DNA of 64,000 nucleotides from Roseivivax jejudonensis (GCF_900172265.1 NZ_FWFK01000001.1:930001-994000); one strand, 5' to 3'; numbered from the stretch's first letter, positions 1 through 8,572 are shown. A program made the numbers and translations. The notes: a model not told the origin generated them from the letters alone.

Positions 1-190
1 CCACGGGCACTTCCAAAGCCCGATGACAACTAAAATGAACCATCTGACTGCAACGGTGACGTGCCGAAAAAACCTAAGCTCCTGTTGAAAACTAAAATCG
101 CAACGTCAACAGATGTGGACACGAATGTAATGAGCAGTCACCTACCGCTTGGCATCCGACGAGCCACCTTTATAACCTGTTGCACGGTCT
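1..190. other. Unassigned left margin
   Basis: No convincing gene on either strand. The stretch is clearly AT-richer than the chromosome to the right. It holds two imperfect copies of GAxAACTAAAAT (about 25-36 and 87-98). It probably still belongs to the integrated element, whose left boundary is not identifiable here. Confidence 0.4.
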
Positions 191-694
191 TCACTGACAT
201 CTTCCGCTAACACCCGGCGGCGAAGATTGCTCAATCGCCTCAATCTCCTCCTTCGAAAGCTCGCTGCGTTCGCCAGTGATCATTCCGTACTCCATCGAGA
301 CGTTCGCCCCAGCATCGGTAGCATCAGCGACCATCAAAGTATTGATGATCGGCGTGCCGCCGGGATTAAAACGCATCCAGACTGTAGTCGTTAGAGACAT
401 GTGGTCTTCACGGTTCGTCCCGTCTTCGGGACGGGTCAGGAAAACGTCTACATAGTCCAAGGCGTTTGCATCAGCTTGCCTGCGAGCAATACCGGCTGCT
501 TCTGCAACCAGAGCGTCTCTTTCCTTCAGGTCGGAGGTGGCAAATATCTGCGCCCTAGCCTGTCCAGCTGCGCTCGTATCTTCATACGCCCAAACCTCGC
601 AATCAGCAGTGGCGGAACCAACCATTCCGACAATGATAGCTATTGCGAGCATTGCACTTGCTCTTGCGGTCTTCCAGTTTCTACCGGTTTTCAT
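191..694 (-). CDS. Predicted secreted protein, unknown function (167 aa)
   Basis: I do not recognise this protein. It begins MKTGRNWKTARASAM, then a hydrophobic stretch and an ATAD/C junction, which is a good Sec signal peptide, so export is likely. The mature part is hydrophilic with few cysteines and no repeats. I chose the ATG at 692-694 because it overlaps the TGA of the upstream gene (ATGA) and leaves a clean signal peptide; a TTG two codons earlier is possible. The two secreted proteins at this end are translationally coupled and lie in AT-rich DNA unlike the chromosome, which suggests cargo of the integrated element. Confidence 0.6.
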   Translation of the reverse strand: MKTGRNWKTARASAMLAIAIIVGMVGSATADCEVWAYEDTSAAGQARAQIFATSDLKERDALVAEAAGIARRQADANALDYVDVFLTRPEDGTNREDHMSLTTTVWMRFNPGGTPIINTLMVADATDAGANVSMEYGMITGERSELSKEEIEAIEQSSPPGVSGRCQ

Positions 695-1071
695 TGGCAA
701 TACACATAGCTCAAAGTGCCGCGATACTTATTCGAGGACACTGGGTCGGAGCACAACACGCGGCCGCGCGCGTAGATTGACATACCACCCAAAACGCCGT
801 TTGTTTCAATCCAAACCCTTTTTCTACTAGTGGAATTCCAGCGCATGCCATTTGCTACGACCGATGAATCGCACGAAATGTACTTCCCGATGACCAGTGG
901 GTTCCGACAGATGGCTTGACCATTCACTTGGACAATGTAATCGACCAGAATGCCTTCGGCGAAAGCTTGCGAGCCGTCAGTAACTACAGTGTTCACTTGG
1001 GCAGTACTTGGTGTGCTTAAGGCAGCAGCAGCCAAAGTGACAAAAACTATGCTCCTGACTGACGTTTTCGT
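691..1071 (-). CDS. Predicted secreted protein lacking a normal start codon
   Basis: I do not recognise this protein. The frame encodes a good signal peptide (KTSVRSIVFVTLAAAALS, then TPSTAQ), but only an internal TTG at 1033-1035 is a standard start and it cuts the signal in half. In-frame ACG codons sit at 1069-1071 and 1063-1065 directly behind a GGAGA ribosome-binding site, with a stop upstream. A mutated ATG, non-standard initiation or a sequence error are all possible. The mature part has paired cysteines (ICRN, ISCD, VLCS, VYC), consistent with disulfides after export. Its stop overlaps the ATG of the next gene (ATGA). Confidence 0.5.
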   Translation of the reverse strand, partial: TKTSVRSIVFVTLAAAALSTPSTAQVNTVVTDGSQAFAEGILVDYIVQVNGQAICRNPLVIGKYISCDSSVVANGMRWNSTSRKRVWIETNGVLGGMSIYARGRVLCSDPVSSNKYRGTLSYVYCQ

Positions 1072-1346
1072 TTCTCCGACTTATTCCAAACGAGACTTCT
1101 CAAGTGAATTTGCTCATCATGTGGCAGCGCAAGGGTTTTCCAAACGTTCAGATTTTTTACATAGCTTACGGCCAGTTCTCATACAACAGAGCGTTGAAAA
1201 TCTACCGTAAAATGCCCTTTTAAACAGAGCTTCACGCCTTCAACGGGCGTCTTGTTCGTTGTCCTTTTTGCCTGATTGGTTGGTGGTGAAGACGAGACGT
1301 CTTTAACCGACGAACCGGCCGAGGCAACCGAGTAACCAATCCTGGC
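1072..1346. other. Non-coding gap with weak hairpin
   Basis: No gene is supported. The gap separates the secreted-protein pair from the main element operon and probably holds the promoter of the pair. ACGCC (1234-1238) and GGCGT (1246-1250) can form a small hairpin followed on the plus strand by a T-rich tract. It is too weak to call a terminator. Confidence 0.35.
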
Positions 1347-1595
1347 TTAGACTGCGAGCCTCTGCGCAGGGGCCGCAGTCACTTCGCCGTACTCGATCAG
1401 CCGCTGCATCATGGCGACAACCAGCGCGCGCGCTTCTACCGGCGTATGGCGGGACTGCTGGTCGCTAATGCGGACGACTTGGCGTGTAACGTCGGCGAAT
1501 TCTGCGTCCGAGCGGATCTGCGGAAGCCTAGCGAAGTGCCTGGCAGCAATCGCCATGCCGGCTTCGTCGAGTTTGTATAGGCTTGGGTCTGCCAT
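1347..1595 (-). CDS. Small element protein, paralogue of the 1898-2155 gene (82 aa)
   Basis: Function unknown. The sequence aligns with the product at 1898-2155 over most of its length: both share a start like D-x-x-Y, then DEEFA/DAEFA, a central V-R-x-S-x-x-Q segment and PLEARA/PVEARA followed by a hydrophobic helix. This suggests a duplicated small helical protein family inside the element. It has no signal peptide or membrane segment. The gene is the last member of the minus-strand operon and lies 56 bases after the zinc-ribbon-like gene. Confidence 0.65.
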   Translation of the reverse strand: MADPSLYKLDEAGMAIAARHFARLPQIRSDAEFADVTRQVVRISDQQSRHTPVEARALVVAMMQRLIEYGEVTAAPAQRLAV

Positions 1596-1651
1596 GTTGC
1601 GGGCTCCTCCAGCTGCTGGGGGCGTATCTGAGACCAGCGTGGCGAAACGCG

Positions 1652-1891
1652 TTACATTCTAAGACGAGAGTGTGACCATCCGATTTTCGTAACGTCTTGC
1701 GAACGCGAGCGTGCGCCTATCAGAGCGTTGGCGTCGGGCTCCCAGATTATCCGCATATCTTGCGCCGAGCGCGCTCCACAACGCTGGCAACGCGCTCGGG
1801 GAAGTATCTCGGCACGAGATGTTGTCGCTGACATGGGCCACGGCACCTTGCCGTGATGCCCACATGCACACTCTATCCACAGGCACCGCAC
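1652..1891 (-). CDS. Small zinc-ribbon-like protein (79 aa)
   Basis: The protein has an N-terminal C-x-C-G-H cluster (WIECACGHHGK) and a later C-x2-C pair (RCQRCGAR), an arrangement that can bind one zinc ion as in small phage zinc ribbons. The rest, ending RIIWEP and a basic tail, resembles nothing I can name. I use the GTG at 1889-1891, six bases after the upstream stop; an overlapping frame (1659-1886) has no such motif and was rejected. DNA- or protein-binding is plausible but inferred only from the cysteines. Confidence 0.55.
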   Translation of the reverse strand: MRCLWIECACGHHGKVPWPMSATTSRAEILPRARCQRCGARSAQDMRIIWEPDANALIGARSRSQDVTKIGWSHSRLRM

Positions 1892-1897
1892 AGCGCC

Positions 1898-2155
1898 TTA
1901 TATCTCCCCCGCGTCCATCCGGTCGAAAGCCTCTATGAGCCGGTCATAAGCCTGCATCTTGCACAGGATCGCCGCCGTCATGGCTCGCGCCTCCAATGGA
2001 GTTTCCGCCGTTTGCCCTTCTGAGCATCGGACAAGCTCGCGGGCATAGTGAGCAAATTCTTCGTCCGTGCTGATGTCCGGCATCTCCAAGGCATGGTCGA
2101 TCATGCGCGCCGTGCCAGCGCCATTGAAGTTGTAGATATTATCTGCCTCGGTCAT
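1898..2155 (-). CDS. Small element protein, paralogue of the 1347-1595 gene (85 aa)
   Basis: Unknown function. The ATG (2153-2155) overlaps the stop of the large virion-like gene (ATGA), so translation is probably coupled to it. The protein is predicted helical, with conserved-looking segments DEEFAHYARELVR and TPLEARAM that recur in the 82-aa gene at 1347-1595. No signal or membrane segment. Position directly behind two virion-like genes could mean a role in particle assembly or lysis, but nothing in the sequence proves this. Confidence 0.65.
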   Translation of the reverse strand: MTEADNIYNFNGAGTARMIDHALEMPDISTDEEFAHYARELVRCSEGQTAETPLEARAMTAAILCKMQAYDRLIEAFDRMDAGEI

Positions 2156-4725
2156 TGTGCTGCCTCGCGTTCCTCCGGCCGGGTTGCCAGCCCTCCGGTG
2201 AAGTAGGGCACCAGCCGGTTAACCTGCTGAGCCTTCAGCTTGATCTGGCCGGGATCGGTCAGGAGAAGCCGGAACAGTTCCGGATCCTCGATTGCGTCGA
2301 TCAACAACTGCTCGGCCTTGTCGTTCTGCAGGTTGCCGAGAAGCTGCTTCACGCGCCCGGACGCCATCTGCGCGGTCTGGATGGACCCTCCACCGCCTCC
2401 GCCGGCCTTTGCGCCCTGGCGAGCCGCCACAACGCGTGCGACGTATTCAATCAGGCGATTGGGGGAGCGGTTGGACACGGCGCCAATGTCCCGCGTCGGC
2501 TTCCGTGCCGTGTCGGCCTTCACCAGCTCCGTTGCCACCTGATCGAAGCGACGGAGTTCCTCCGGCTTGAACACCTGCGCCAGAGCCGCGCGGTTCTCAG
2601 GGACGCGCAGAAACTCCCGCATCTTCCGGCCGGAAAGCTCGTCACCGCCAGAACGCCGGATCACGTAATCAGCAAGAGAACCCCTAAGACCGTCAAGAGC
2701 CTGCCCAGACGTGTCCTTGCGCGCCGTGGCCGCAAGTCCCCGGGCCTCGACACTTGGCCTGCGCGCCTTGAATACCTGGTCAACGGCGTTCTCCGGTGCT
2801 GCGGTCTCGAATGCCGCTGTTGAGGATCGCGACGGGTTGTCCATGTCGCTCCGGGCGCGATTGCCACGGGCCTGCGCCGATGCTGCGCGACTCTGAGTAC
2901 GCACGGCCTCGTCCAGAGTGTCGCGAAGGTAGGGCACCCGGTCCAGCGTCTCGCGATTGTCCCGCATGAAGTTGCGGGCGCCGGTCTCGCTGAACGCACC
3001 ATCGGACTTGAACGCCGCCCGGTCGAACCGCGAGCGCAGATAGTCCTCGATGCCCTCTTGCGTGGCGTCGGTGTCGGCCGCCCGGGTGATTTCCTCCATG
3101 CCAAGCCGCCCGGACGTGCCGCCACGGCCCACGGATCGCTCCAAGGTCAGATCCGGGTTGATCTGCTCGTCGCCGTCGAGCGTCCGTTTCAGAAGGCGCC
3201 CCACGGTGCCACGGTCGAAAATCTCGTGCTTCGCAGCGCTATACGCACGGGCTTCGTTGATCGCCCGGCCAACCTCACCGCCACCGCCGCGCGCGCCCAG
3301 GTCATCGAGGATCGCATCCGCCACGTTGTTGGCAATCCGGGCCATGTTGCGGTTCTGGTCGTTGCCGGCCATCGCCGAGCGGGCCACGCGGCGTAGCTCG
3401 GAATAGAGCCCGTGCATTTCGCCAACCGTCTCGTTCTCGGCAAAGCCGCTGTTGCTGCCCTCTCCGAGAAGGTCACGCACAACACGCGGAATGTCGTTCT
3501 GCTGCGCTCTCGGCGTCGCCTGGATAAGCTCGTTTGCCACGCGGCGCGCATTGCCGGTCGAGACTTGCACGCCCCGGGGCACGGCGTCCCACAACTGCGC
3601 TTCCTCAGCGTCTGCGCGCTGCTCTGCCGTTCGGATCTGCTCGGATACACGCGCGCTGTTTTCAGCCTCACTCCGCTGCGCCACCGGCCGCACCGCGTCA
3701 TTCGTTGCACGACGCACGAAACCGTCAATCCGGTCTCGGGCCTGCTGGCGACGGGTTGCGAAAAACGCTTGCGCCTCGGTCACGTCGCCGCCCATGTCGC
3801 GAAGGTTGCCCGCAGCCGCCTCGGTGGTGCCGTCCATGCGGGCGTTGAGCCGCTCCCGCAGTTCGGGCGATTGCCGCGCGGCCGTCTGCTCGAGCGCCAA
3901 CAGGTTCGGATCCTGGGTGATCTGCGCCGGGGTCAGCCCGATTTCCGAACCGTTCGCAATCTCGCGCGCCAGTTCTTCGCCCCGGGCAGGACCGCCAGCG
4001 AGTTCCTGAACGCGTGTCCGGGCGACCTCTCGCGCTCCGCTCTCGGTGTAAGGAATGGCTGCGGACCGCACGGCCCGTCCAAGCTGGCGGGCTCCGATAG
4101 CGGATGGCGTCATGCGGGCAGCGTAGGGCACCGCAGCGGCGCCCATGCCCCCGGCAATGGCAGCCGACTGCGAAACCCATTCCGGCGCTCCTGCGGCCTC
4201 TGCGGCGCTCTCCGCAGTCTGTGCACTGCCACCGGCCACCATTTCCGTGAGAAGCCCGCCCGGCGTGTTCAGCGTCGCCGCTGCATCGTCCGCGATGTTG
4301 CCGATCAAACCGCCCGCACCGCTCATCACGCGCACTGTAGCGCCTGCAGGAATAGCCGCGCCGGCTGCCTGCCCGGTCCCACGTCCGAAGCTCTCCACAA
4401 GCGTCTGTGGCGCTCCCTGGGCGCGATTGGTGCCGATAGCGTCCATGCCCCGCTCAATAGCGGTCTGCGCCGATCCTGTGCCGCCTGAGAAGGGGTTGAG
4501 GCCATGCGGCCGGTCAAACGGGTTGATGAAGTCCACCAATCCGCCAACGCTCTCGGCGATGCCCTGGTTGACGTTCGGCATGAAGCCACGGTTTGCCGCG
4601 CTGCCTGCCTTGATCCGAAGCGATTGCGCGATTTCCTCGACGGTGCGCTCCTGCTCTTCCGGGCTGAGGCTCTTGAAGCTGTCGTCTACCTGGACGCGGC
4701 GGCCCTCGATGTTCAGCGTCGTCAT
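2152..4725 (-). CDS. Large phage-type protein, possibly internal virion/ejection protein (857 aa)
   Basis: The N-terminus (LNIEGRRVQVDDSFKSLSPEE) is of a kind I associate with phage proteins of tailed-phage virions. The middle contains Gly/Ala-rich hydrophobic stretches (about residues 110-220) able to associate with membranes, followed by several hundred residues of charged, helix-rich sequence with many Arg, Glu and Gln, then a Gly-rich linker and a helical C-terminus. This architecture resembles internal virion or DNA-ejection proteins of podovirus-like phages, but no catalytic motif is visible. The start at 4723-4725 is chosen from the ATGA overlap with the preceding gene. Identity as a virion protein is an inference. 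Confidence 0.6.
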   Translation of the reverse strand: MTTLNIEGRRVQVDDSFKSLSPEEQERTVEEIAQSLRIKAGSAANRGFMPNVNQGIAESVGGLVDFINPFDRPHGLNPFSGGTGSAQTAIERGMDAIGTNRAQGAPQTLVESFGRGTGQAAGAAIPAGATVRVMSGAGGLIGNIADDAAATLNTPGGLLTEMVAGGSAQTAESAAEAAGAPEWVSQSAAIAGGMGAAAVPYAARMTPSAIGARQLGRAVRSAAIPYTESGAREVARTRVQELAGGPARGEELAREIANGSEIGLTPAQITQDPNLLALEQTAARQSPELRERLNARMDGTTEAAAGNLRDMGGDVTEAQAFFATRRQQARDRIDGFVRRATNDAVRPVAQRSEAENSARVSEQIRTAEQRADAEEAQLWDAVPRGVQVSTGNARRVANELIQATPRAQQNDIPRVVRDLLGEGSNSGFAENETVGEMHGLYSELRRVARSAMAGNDQNRNMARIANNVADAILDDLGARGGGGEVGRAINEARAYSAAKHEIFDRGTVGRLLKRTLDGDEQINPDLTLERSVGRGGTSGRLGMEEITRAADTDATQEGIEDYLRSRFDRAAFKSDGAFSETGARNFMRDNRETLDRVPYLRDTLDEAVRTQSRAASAQARGNRARSDMDNPSRSSTAAFETAAPENAVDQVFKARRPSVEARGLAATARKDTSGQALDGLRGSLADYVIRRSGGDELSGRKMREFLRVPENRAALAQVFKPEELRRFDQVATELVKADTARKPTRDIGAVSNRSPNRLIEYVARVVAARQGAKAGGGGGGSIQTAQMASGRVKQLLGNLQNDKAEQLLIDAIEDPELFRLLLTDPGQIKLKAQQVNRLVPYFTGGLATRPEEREAAQ

Positions 4726-6524
4726 TCCACCACACTCCAAGAAACGCCCGATTGGGTCTCGTTGCTCTCACCTCCTCCGAACCGGCCGAGGTAGCTGTCC
4801 ACCTTCTGGATTGCGGCCTCCAGGCCCGTCTTGCGCGACAGAAGCTTTTGCCGCTCCGCCGGGCTCAATCGGCGTCCAAGCTGCTCGTTGGTTATGTTCA
4901 GTTCATTCTCGAAGTTGCGGCGAAGTGCCCCGAGCTTCGACTGCGCCGAACCTGCACCCTGGAAACCGCCGGCCTGCGGGGTCAGTTCGCGGATGTTCTG
5001 CAATAGCCAGGAGGGCGGTTGCCGTTCGTAGGCGCTCGCCACATCGTTGATGAGGCTTTCGGAAAGCACGTCGAAGTCCGATTGCGTCTCGCGCACGTCC
5101 TCGAAAGGCGCCCCAAGCCCGATGAAGTCCGACACCGCGTTTGCGCTGCCCTTCAACATGCCCTCGAACCCGAAGGCATCGGATGCGTCAGCTCCGGGAC
5201 TGCCGGGGAACGAAAGTTGATTGCCGCCCCCAGGCTCTGCTCGGGGCTGTGTGTCCTGCGCCGGCGGAGCGGTGTCCTCAGGCATCCCCGGCCGGTAGCT
5301 CTCACGCGTCGCAAGGTCAGTCACGATCACGGTGTCATCCACCGGGTCGCGGCTCACGCGCAGCGTGCCGTCCACGATCCCGGTCGCCGTGCGCCGGTCT
5401 ACATCGTAAGCGTCCATGATGCGCCGGATACTGGCCTCTGGCGCGCTCTCGTCGCCCTGGTCCGCTCGTGCAATCTGCGCGTCATACTGCTCTTGCGTGA
5501 TGTAACCCGCGTCCAGATCCGCGCGGAGCTTGGCGGCGTCGGAATATGGCGTCGGGGTGCCAGAGCCACCGCCCTGAAAGTCCTCGAAGCTGCCAGTGTA
5601 GCCCTGGCTTCGCGCGTACTCGTAGTTCTGGATTGCAGACGTTCTGTTGTCCTTCGCCGGCGTCATTGCCAGCTTGATTGCCTCCCCGGCCTCTAGCGCC
5701 CCAGTCGAAACCGCAGCCGCGAGCTGCCGGCCATATTCGCCCTGAGCGTTGAGATACTGGATTGTCCGGTTGGCCTGCTTCCGGGCCTCACGCGCCCGGT
5801 CGCTTTCTCGGCGTGTCTTGCGACGGTCCTCCAACCCATCCGCAGCGGCCATCATCAGCCCCCGATTTGGGTTGAGCGTCATGCCTTCCAGCGCCAGCAC
5901 GGCGCGGTCTCGACGGTCGGGGGTGAGCCAGTTGCCCAGAAGGCCGCCGGCCAGCGGTTTGTTCGTGTCCATGTCGGGGATCTCCAAAAGGGATGCTGGC
6001 GGTGTCGCCGCTGCCAGCGTGTCGCCGCTATCGTTGCCCACGCGGGACGGCCGGTTTTGAGAGGATGCGGGGGCCTGAGGCGTGCCGGCACCGCCGGAAT
6101 ATGCCGTTCGAAGCCAGCCTGGAGCGTTGGCGCCAGAGCCTCCCGCACCCCAAACCGCCTCACTACCGAAACCGATGTGCATCGAGCCCGGCCGCATGTA
6201 GCCTTCACCGGCTCCGAAGCCGGTAACGCCGCGCTGTCGAGCCTGCCTCACGATTTGCTCGAAAACTGGCCGGTCCGCTTCGTTGGCCCAATTCAGACGG
6301 CGACCGTCGCGATAGAAAAACACGTCCGCCGCGTTGCCGTGATCGTGCCGCGTCGAGCCCACACGCTGCCCGCCAGACCCGATGCCCGGCTGTCCGCCCG
6401 AGAACACGCGCATCTGCACGCCAAGCTCAGGAAGGAACGACAGCGCATCTACCAGGCGCGGTGAAAGCGGCTGATTGCGAGTTGCGCCCTGATTTTCATA
6501 TACGAGCCACTCCGCAGGGGTCAT
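4722..6524 (-). CDS. M15-type peptidase domain fused to long helical virion-like tail (600 aa)
   Basis: Residues about 35-120 carry the metal site of M15 (VanY-like) peptidoglycan peptidases: H60-x2-G-x-A-x-D67 in STRHDHGNAADV and H116 in MHIGF. The family cleaves stem peptides of the cell wall. The remaining 480 residues are not enzymatic: a Gly/Ser-rich linker, a basic helical segment near 215-290, acidic regions and a coiled-coil-like C-terminus. Such a fusion suits a virion-associated lysin that opens the wall during DNA entry rather than a free endolysin, though the latter cannot be excluded. It is coupled by ATGA overlaps to genes on both sides. Confidence 0.7.
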   Translation of the reverse strand: MTPAEWLVYENQGATRNQPLSPRLVDALSFLPELGVQMRVFSGGQPGIGSGGQRVGSTRHDHGNAADVFFYRDGRRLNWANEADRPVFEQIVRQARQRGVTGFGAGEGYMRPGSMHIGFGSEAVWGAGGSGANAPGWLRTAYSGGAGTPQAPASSQNRPSRVGNDSGDTLAAATPPASLLEIPDMDTNKPLAGGLLGNWLTPDRRDRAVLALEGMTLNPNRGLMMAAADGLEDRRKTRRESDRAREARKQANRTIQYLNAQGEYGRQLAAAVSTGALEAGEAIKLAMTPAKDNRTSAIQNYEYARSQGYTGSFEDFQGGGSGTPTPYSDAAKLRADLDAGYITQEQYDAQIARADQGDESAPEASIRRIMDAYDVDRRTATGIVDGTLRVSRDPVDDTVIVTDLATRESYRPGMPEDTAPPAQDTQPRAEPGGGNQLSFPGSPGADASDAFGFEGMLKGSANAVSDFIGLGAPFEDVRETQSDFDVLSESLINDVASAYERQPPSWLLQNIRELTPQAGGFQGAGSAQSKLGALRRNFENELNITNEQLGRRLSPAERQKLLSRKTGLEAAIQKVDSYLGRFGGGESNETQSGVSWSVVE

Positions 6525-6802
6525 GCCGCCCTCCGCTCGCCGATGCGACGGCCATGCTTAGCCACGTGATCCAGCACCTCGCCGAAGTCGCCAACGTGAA
6601 GGATCGTGGCCTCGGTGATCGCGGGCCATCTCTGGCCAATTGCCAAGACGTCGATGTCACCCGTGATGCCTCGCGCCCGCGCCAGCCGCTCAACAGCTGC
6701 CTTGCGCTGGCCTTCAGGCCACTGGTCGGGAGCCACACCCACAACCGTCACGGCACCGCGCGTCGTCTCCAGCCTGTCGATGCGTTGGGAAAGCCTGCTC
6801 AT
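6521..6802 (-). CDS. Small element protein with N-terminal coiled coil (93 aa)
   Basis: Function unknown. It begins MSRLSQRIDRLETTRG, a short amphipathic helix almost repeated in the 49-aa gene just upstream (MNRLSKRVEDLERK), so the two may form or compete for coiled coils. The rest is a compact alpha/beta-looking segment with no motif I know. ATGA overlaps at both ends place it firmly in the operon between the DUF5681 gene and the M15 gene. Confidence 0.65.
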   Translation of the reverse strand: MSRLSQRIDRLETTRGAVTVVGVAPDQWPEGQRKAAVERLARARGITGDIDVLAIGQRWPAITEATILHVGDFGEVLDHVAKHGRRIGERRAA

Positions 6803-6948
6803 TTCTCCTGCCCCTCTTCCACGATCCGCTTTTCAATCCACTCGCCGGCTTCGTTTTGCCCGATGATGACGCGCTCGATCCTCGGGGGCTCGACGGTGTC
6901 CGGTGTCTTGCGCTCCAGATCCTCGACGCGTTTGCTCAACCTGTTCAT
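6799..6948 (-). CDS. 49-aa coiled-coil micro-protein
   Basis: A short frame beginning MNRLSKRVEDLERK and ending IVEEGQEK. Support comes from position: its ATG (6946-6948) overlaps the stop of the DUF5681 gene and its TGA overlaps the ATG of the following gene, exactly as at other junctions of this operon. The N-terminus matches that of the 93-aa product downstream, suggesting an interacting pair. The C-terminal half (ERVIIGQNEAGEWIEKR) looks like a small beta hairpin. No function can be assigned. Confidence 0.6.
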   Translation of the reverse strand: MNRLSKRVEDLERKTPDTVEPPRIERVIIGQNEAGEWIEKRIVEEGQEK

Positions 6949-7430
6949 GTCCTGCTCTCCAGTGCCGCCACGCGGCGTTCGAGTTCTTCGGTCTCAAGGG
7001 CCCGCCGGTAGGTCTCAACCAGCGCCATCACGCTTGCCGCTTCGCTTGGGGTCAGCTCGCCCTCGGACACAGCCTTCAGGACCGCTTGCGCCGCCTTGGT
7101 GGCGTCTTCGGCGGTCTTCATGTCGGGTAGGTCAAAGCTGACCGGGGCGTCCTTCTTGGCGGGAGCGATCCGCTCCAGGCAGAGGCGCATGGCTGTCGTG
7201 TCACCCTCCAGCGCCATCTCGACAGCCTTGCGGGTGATGCCCTCGGCTTCGCCCTCCAGCAGTTCCTCGACAGCTCTCGTGATCCGATGCCGTGCGCCGC
7301 GCGGGCGGCCCGGATTGCCGGGAGCGAACTTGCCGTCGGCGTTGCGCGTCGCCGTATTCGCTCCGTTGTTACGGTCGGCCGGCGCCCGGAGAAGCTGGCC
7401 TGACGGGATTCCGTCAACATATGTAAACAT
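6945..7430 (-). CDS. DUF5681 domain protein (161 aa)
   Basis: Residues about 32-50 contain the DUF5681 signature (KFAPGNPGRPRGARHR), followed by a helical region with EGITRKAVEMALEGD and LERIAP typical of this phage-associated family. The family is common beside phage packaging genes, and a terminase-related role is often guessed, but no activity is established to my knowledge. The C-terminus is a coiled coil (ELERRVAALESR). The start ATG overlaps the prim-pol TAA (TAATG), and a strong GGAGGAGG ribosome-binding site lies inside the prim-pol 3' end, indicating coupled high expression. Confidence 0.8.
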   Translation of the reverse strand: MFTYVDGIPSGQLLRAPADRNNGANTATRNADGKFAPGNPGRPRGARHRITRAVEELLEGEAEGITRKAVEMALEGDTTAMRLCLERIAPAKKDAPVSFDLPDMKTAEDATKAAQAVLKAVSEGELTPSEAASVMALVETYRRALETEELERRVAALESRT

Positions 7431-8572
7431 TAAACCTCCTCCCCTTCTTTCCCCGCTCCCCCCGAGGCCAAGCGAAGCCGGGAGACATTGCTCGCGTAAA
7501 ACATTGCGGGGTGGAGCCTGCAGAGCCGGTAGCTTCTAGCGTGATGCCCTGCGCGATGCTTGCAGGCGGTTTCCAGAAGCCCGACACGCGCGAGCGCGGT
7601 TCTCGCTGCGTTGAAGCGCTCGCGAGACAAATCGATATGCCCGGCCGCTCTCATCGCTGCGTGGTTCAATGCGAAGGTCTTGCCGGGCGTATGACCGTGA
7701 ACCGCTTGAAGCGTCACAAAGAGGGCGATTGCGTCCACCGAGTTCGGTAGAACCTGCAATGCATCGAGCGCTTGCCGGTTGATCCTGAATTCGCTGTTTC
7801 GCCCCATGAAGACGTTGCCTTCCAGCCGTTTCGACCATGCCCACTCGGCAATCTTGCGCAGCTCCCTGTCCGGCACCGTCGCCGGATCTTCGCATTCGTC
7901 ATCACGGAGGAACTGCAGGTTGCCGAACAACTCGTCGGTGTCGTCCACGGACTCGACCATCTGGATGGCGGCGAGCGTGAGCGTGTAGTTGCGTCCACCG
8001 GTCTCGATACGTGAGCCGATTGGCTTTGACGGTATGCGCGAGCTAGCGCCCTTCGACGCAGCGCCGCCGGTCGATTGACGCAGCGCAGGCAGATCATCGA
8101 GACCGAGTGCTCCCTTGGCGGGTTCGTATCTCCCACCGTCTGGTCGTACCGAGCCGGGACCCGCCACGTAGCTTGTCGCACCGCGCTTGATATCGACTGG
8201 CAGTCCTTCCTTGCGCAGGTTTGGAAACGCACCACCCTCCGCCCTGTAGTAGAGATGGCGACCGCGTGGCGTTCTGACATGTACGGAAGACGCGCCAAAA
8301 CGCGCCTCCATGGCTTCGACGAGCCCCGGGTCGTCGGTGTCGCAATCGATCACCGCCAGGCCGTCGAGACGGATCCCGAAGCAAGCCGATCCCGTTCGAT
8401 GCATGGGTGCCAGAACCCGCTTTAAAGGAAGCCTGTCGGTCGCGCCGAACTTCACCAACGGGCTCTTGCCGTCGTCACCTGCGCCAAGCGGCAAGAGACT
8501 AAAGCCCGCGCTGTGAAGCCTCGCCATGGCATCCGCTGGCGGACCTGAGAAATGAAGCTTGCGGGCTTCCAT
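7430..8572 (-). CDS. Primase-polymerase (prim-pol domain), element replication protein (380 aa)
   Basis: The N-terminal 200 residues match the archaeo-eukaryotic primase (bifunctional DNA primase/polymerase) fold: the metal-binding D76-x-D78 in LAVIDCDTD, H106 in TPRGRHLYY and D127 in PVDIKRGATSYVAGPGS. Members make primers and extend DNA in plasmids, phages and satellites. No Walker motif for a fused helicase is present. The C-terminal 170 residues resemble a winged-helix region. I chose the ATG at 8570-8572, with GGAGG eight bases upstream and a TGATG overlap with the preceding gene, over longer starts. Two ssDNA-binding-like genes lie directly upstream, so together they form a replication module. 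Confidence 0.85.
   Translation of the reverse strand: MEARKLHFSGPPADAMARLHSAGFSLLPLGAGDDGKSPLVKFGATDRLPLKRVLAPMHRTGSACFGIRLDGLAVIDCDTDDPGLVEAMEARFGASSVHVRTPRGRHLYYRAEGGAFPNLRKEGLPVDIKRGATSYVAGPGSVRPDGGRYEPAKGALGLDDLPALRQSTGGAASKGASSRIPSKPIGSRIETGGRNYTLTLAAIQMVESVDDTDELFGNLQFLRDDECEDPATVPDRELRKIAEWAWSKRLEGNVFMGRNSEFRINRQALDALQVLPNSVDAIALFVTLQAVHGHTPGKTFALNHAAMRAAGHIDLSRERFNAARTALARVGLLETACKHRAGHHARSYRLCRLHPAMFYASNVSRLRLASGGAGKEGEEV

Noticed and set aside
1234-1250. Possible terminator near the left element end
   Set aside because: Five-base stem only, and no clean T tract in the direction of the nearby genes.
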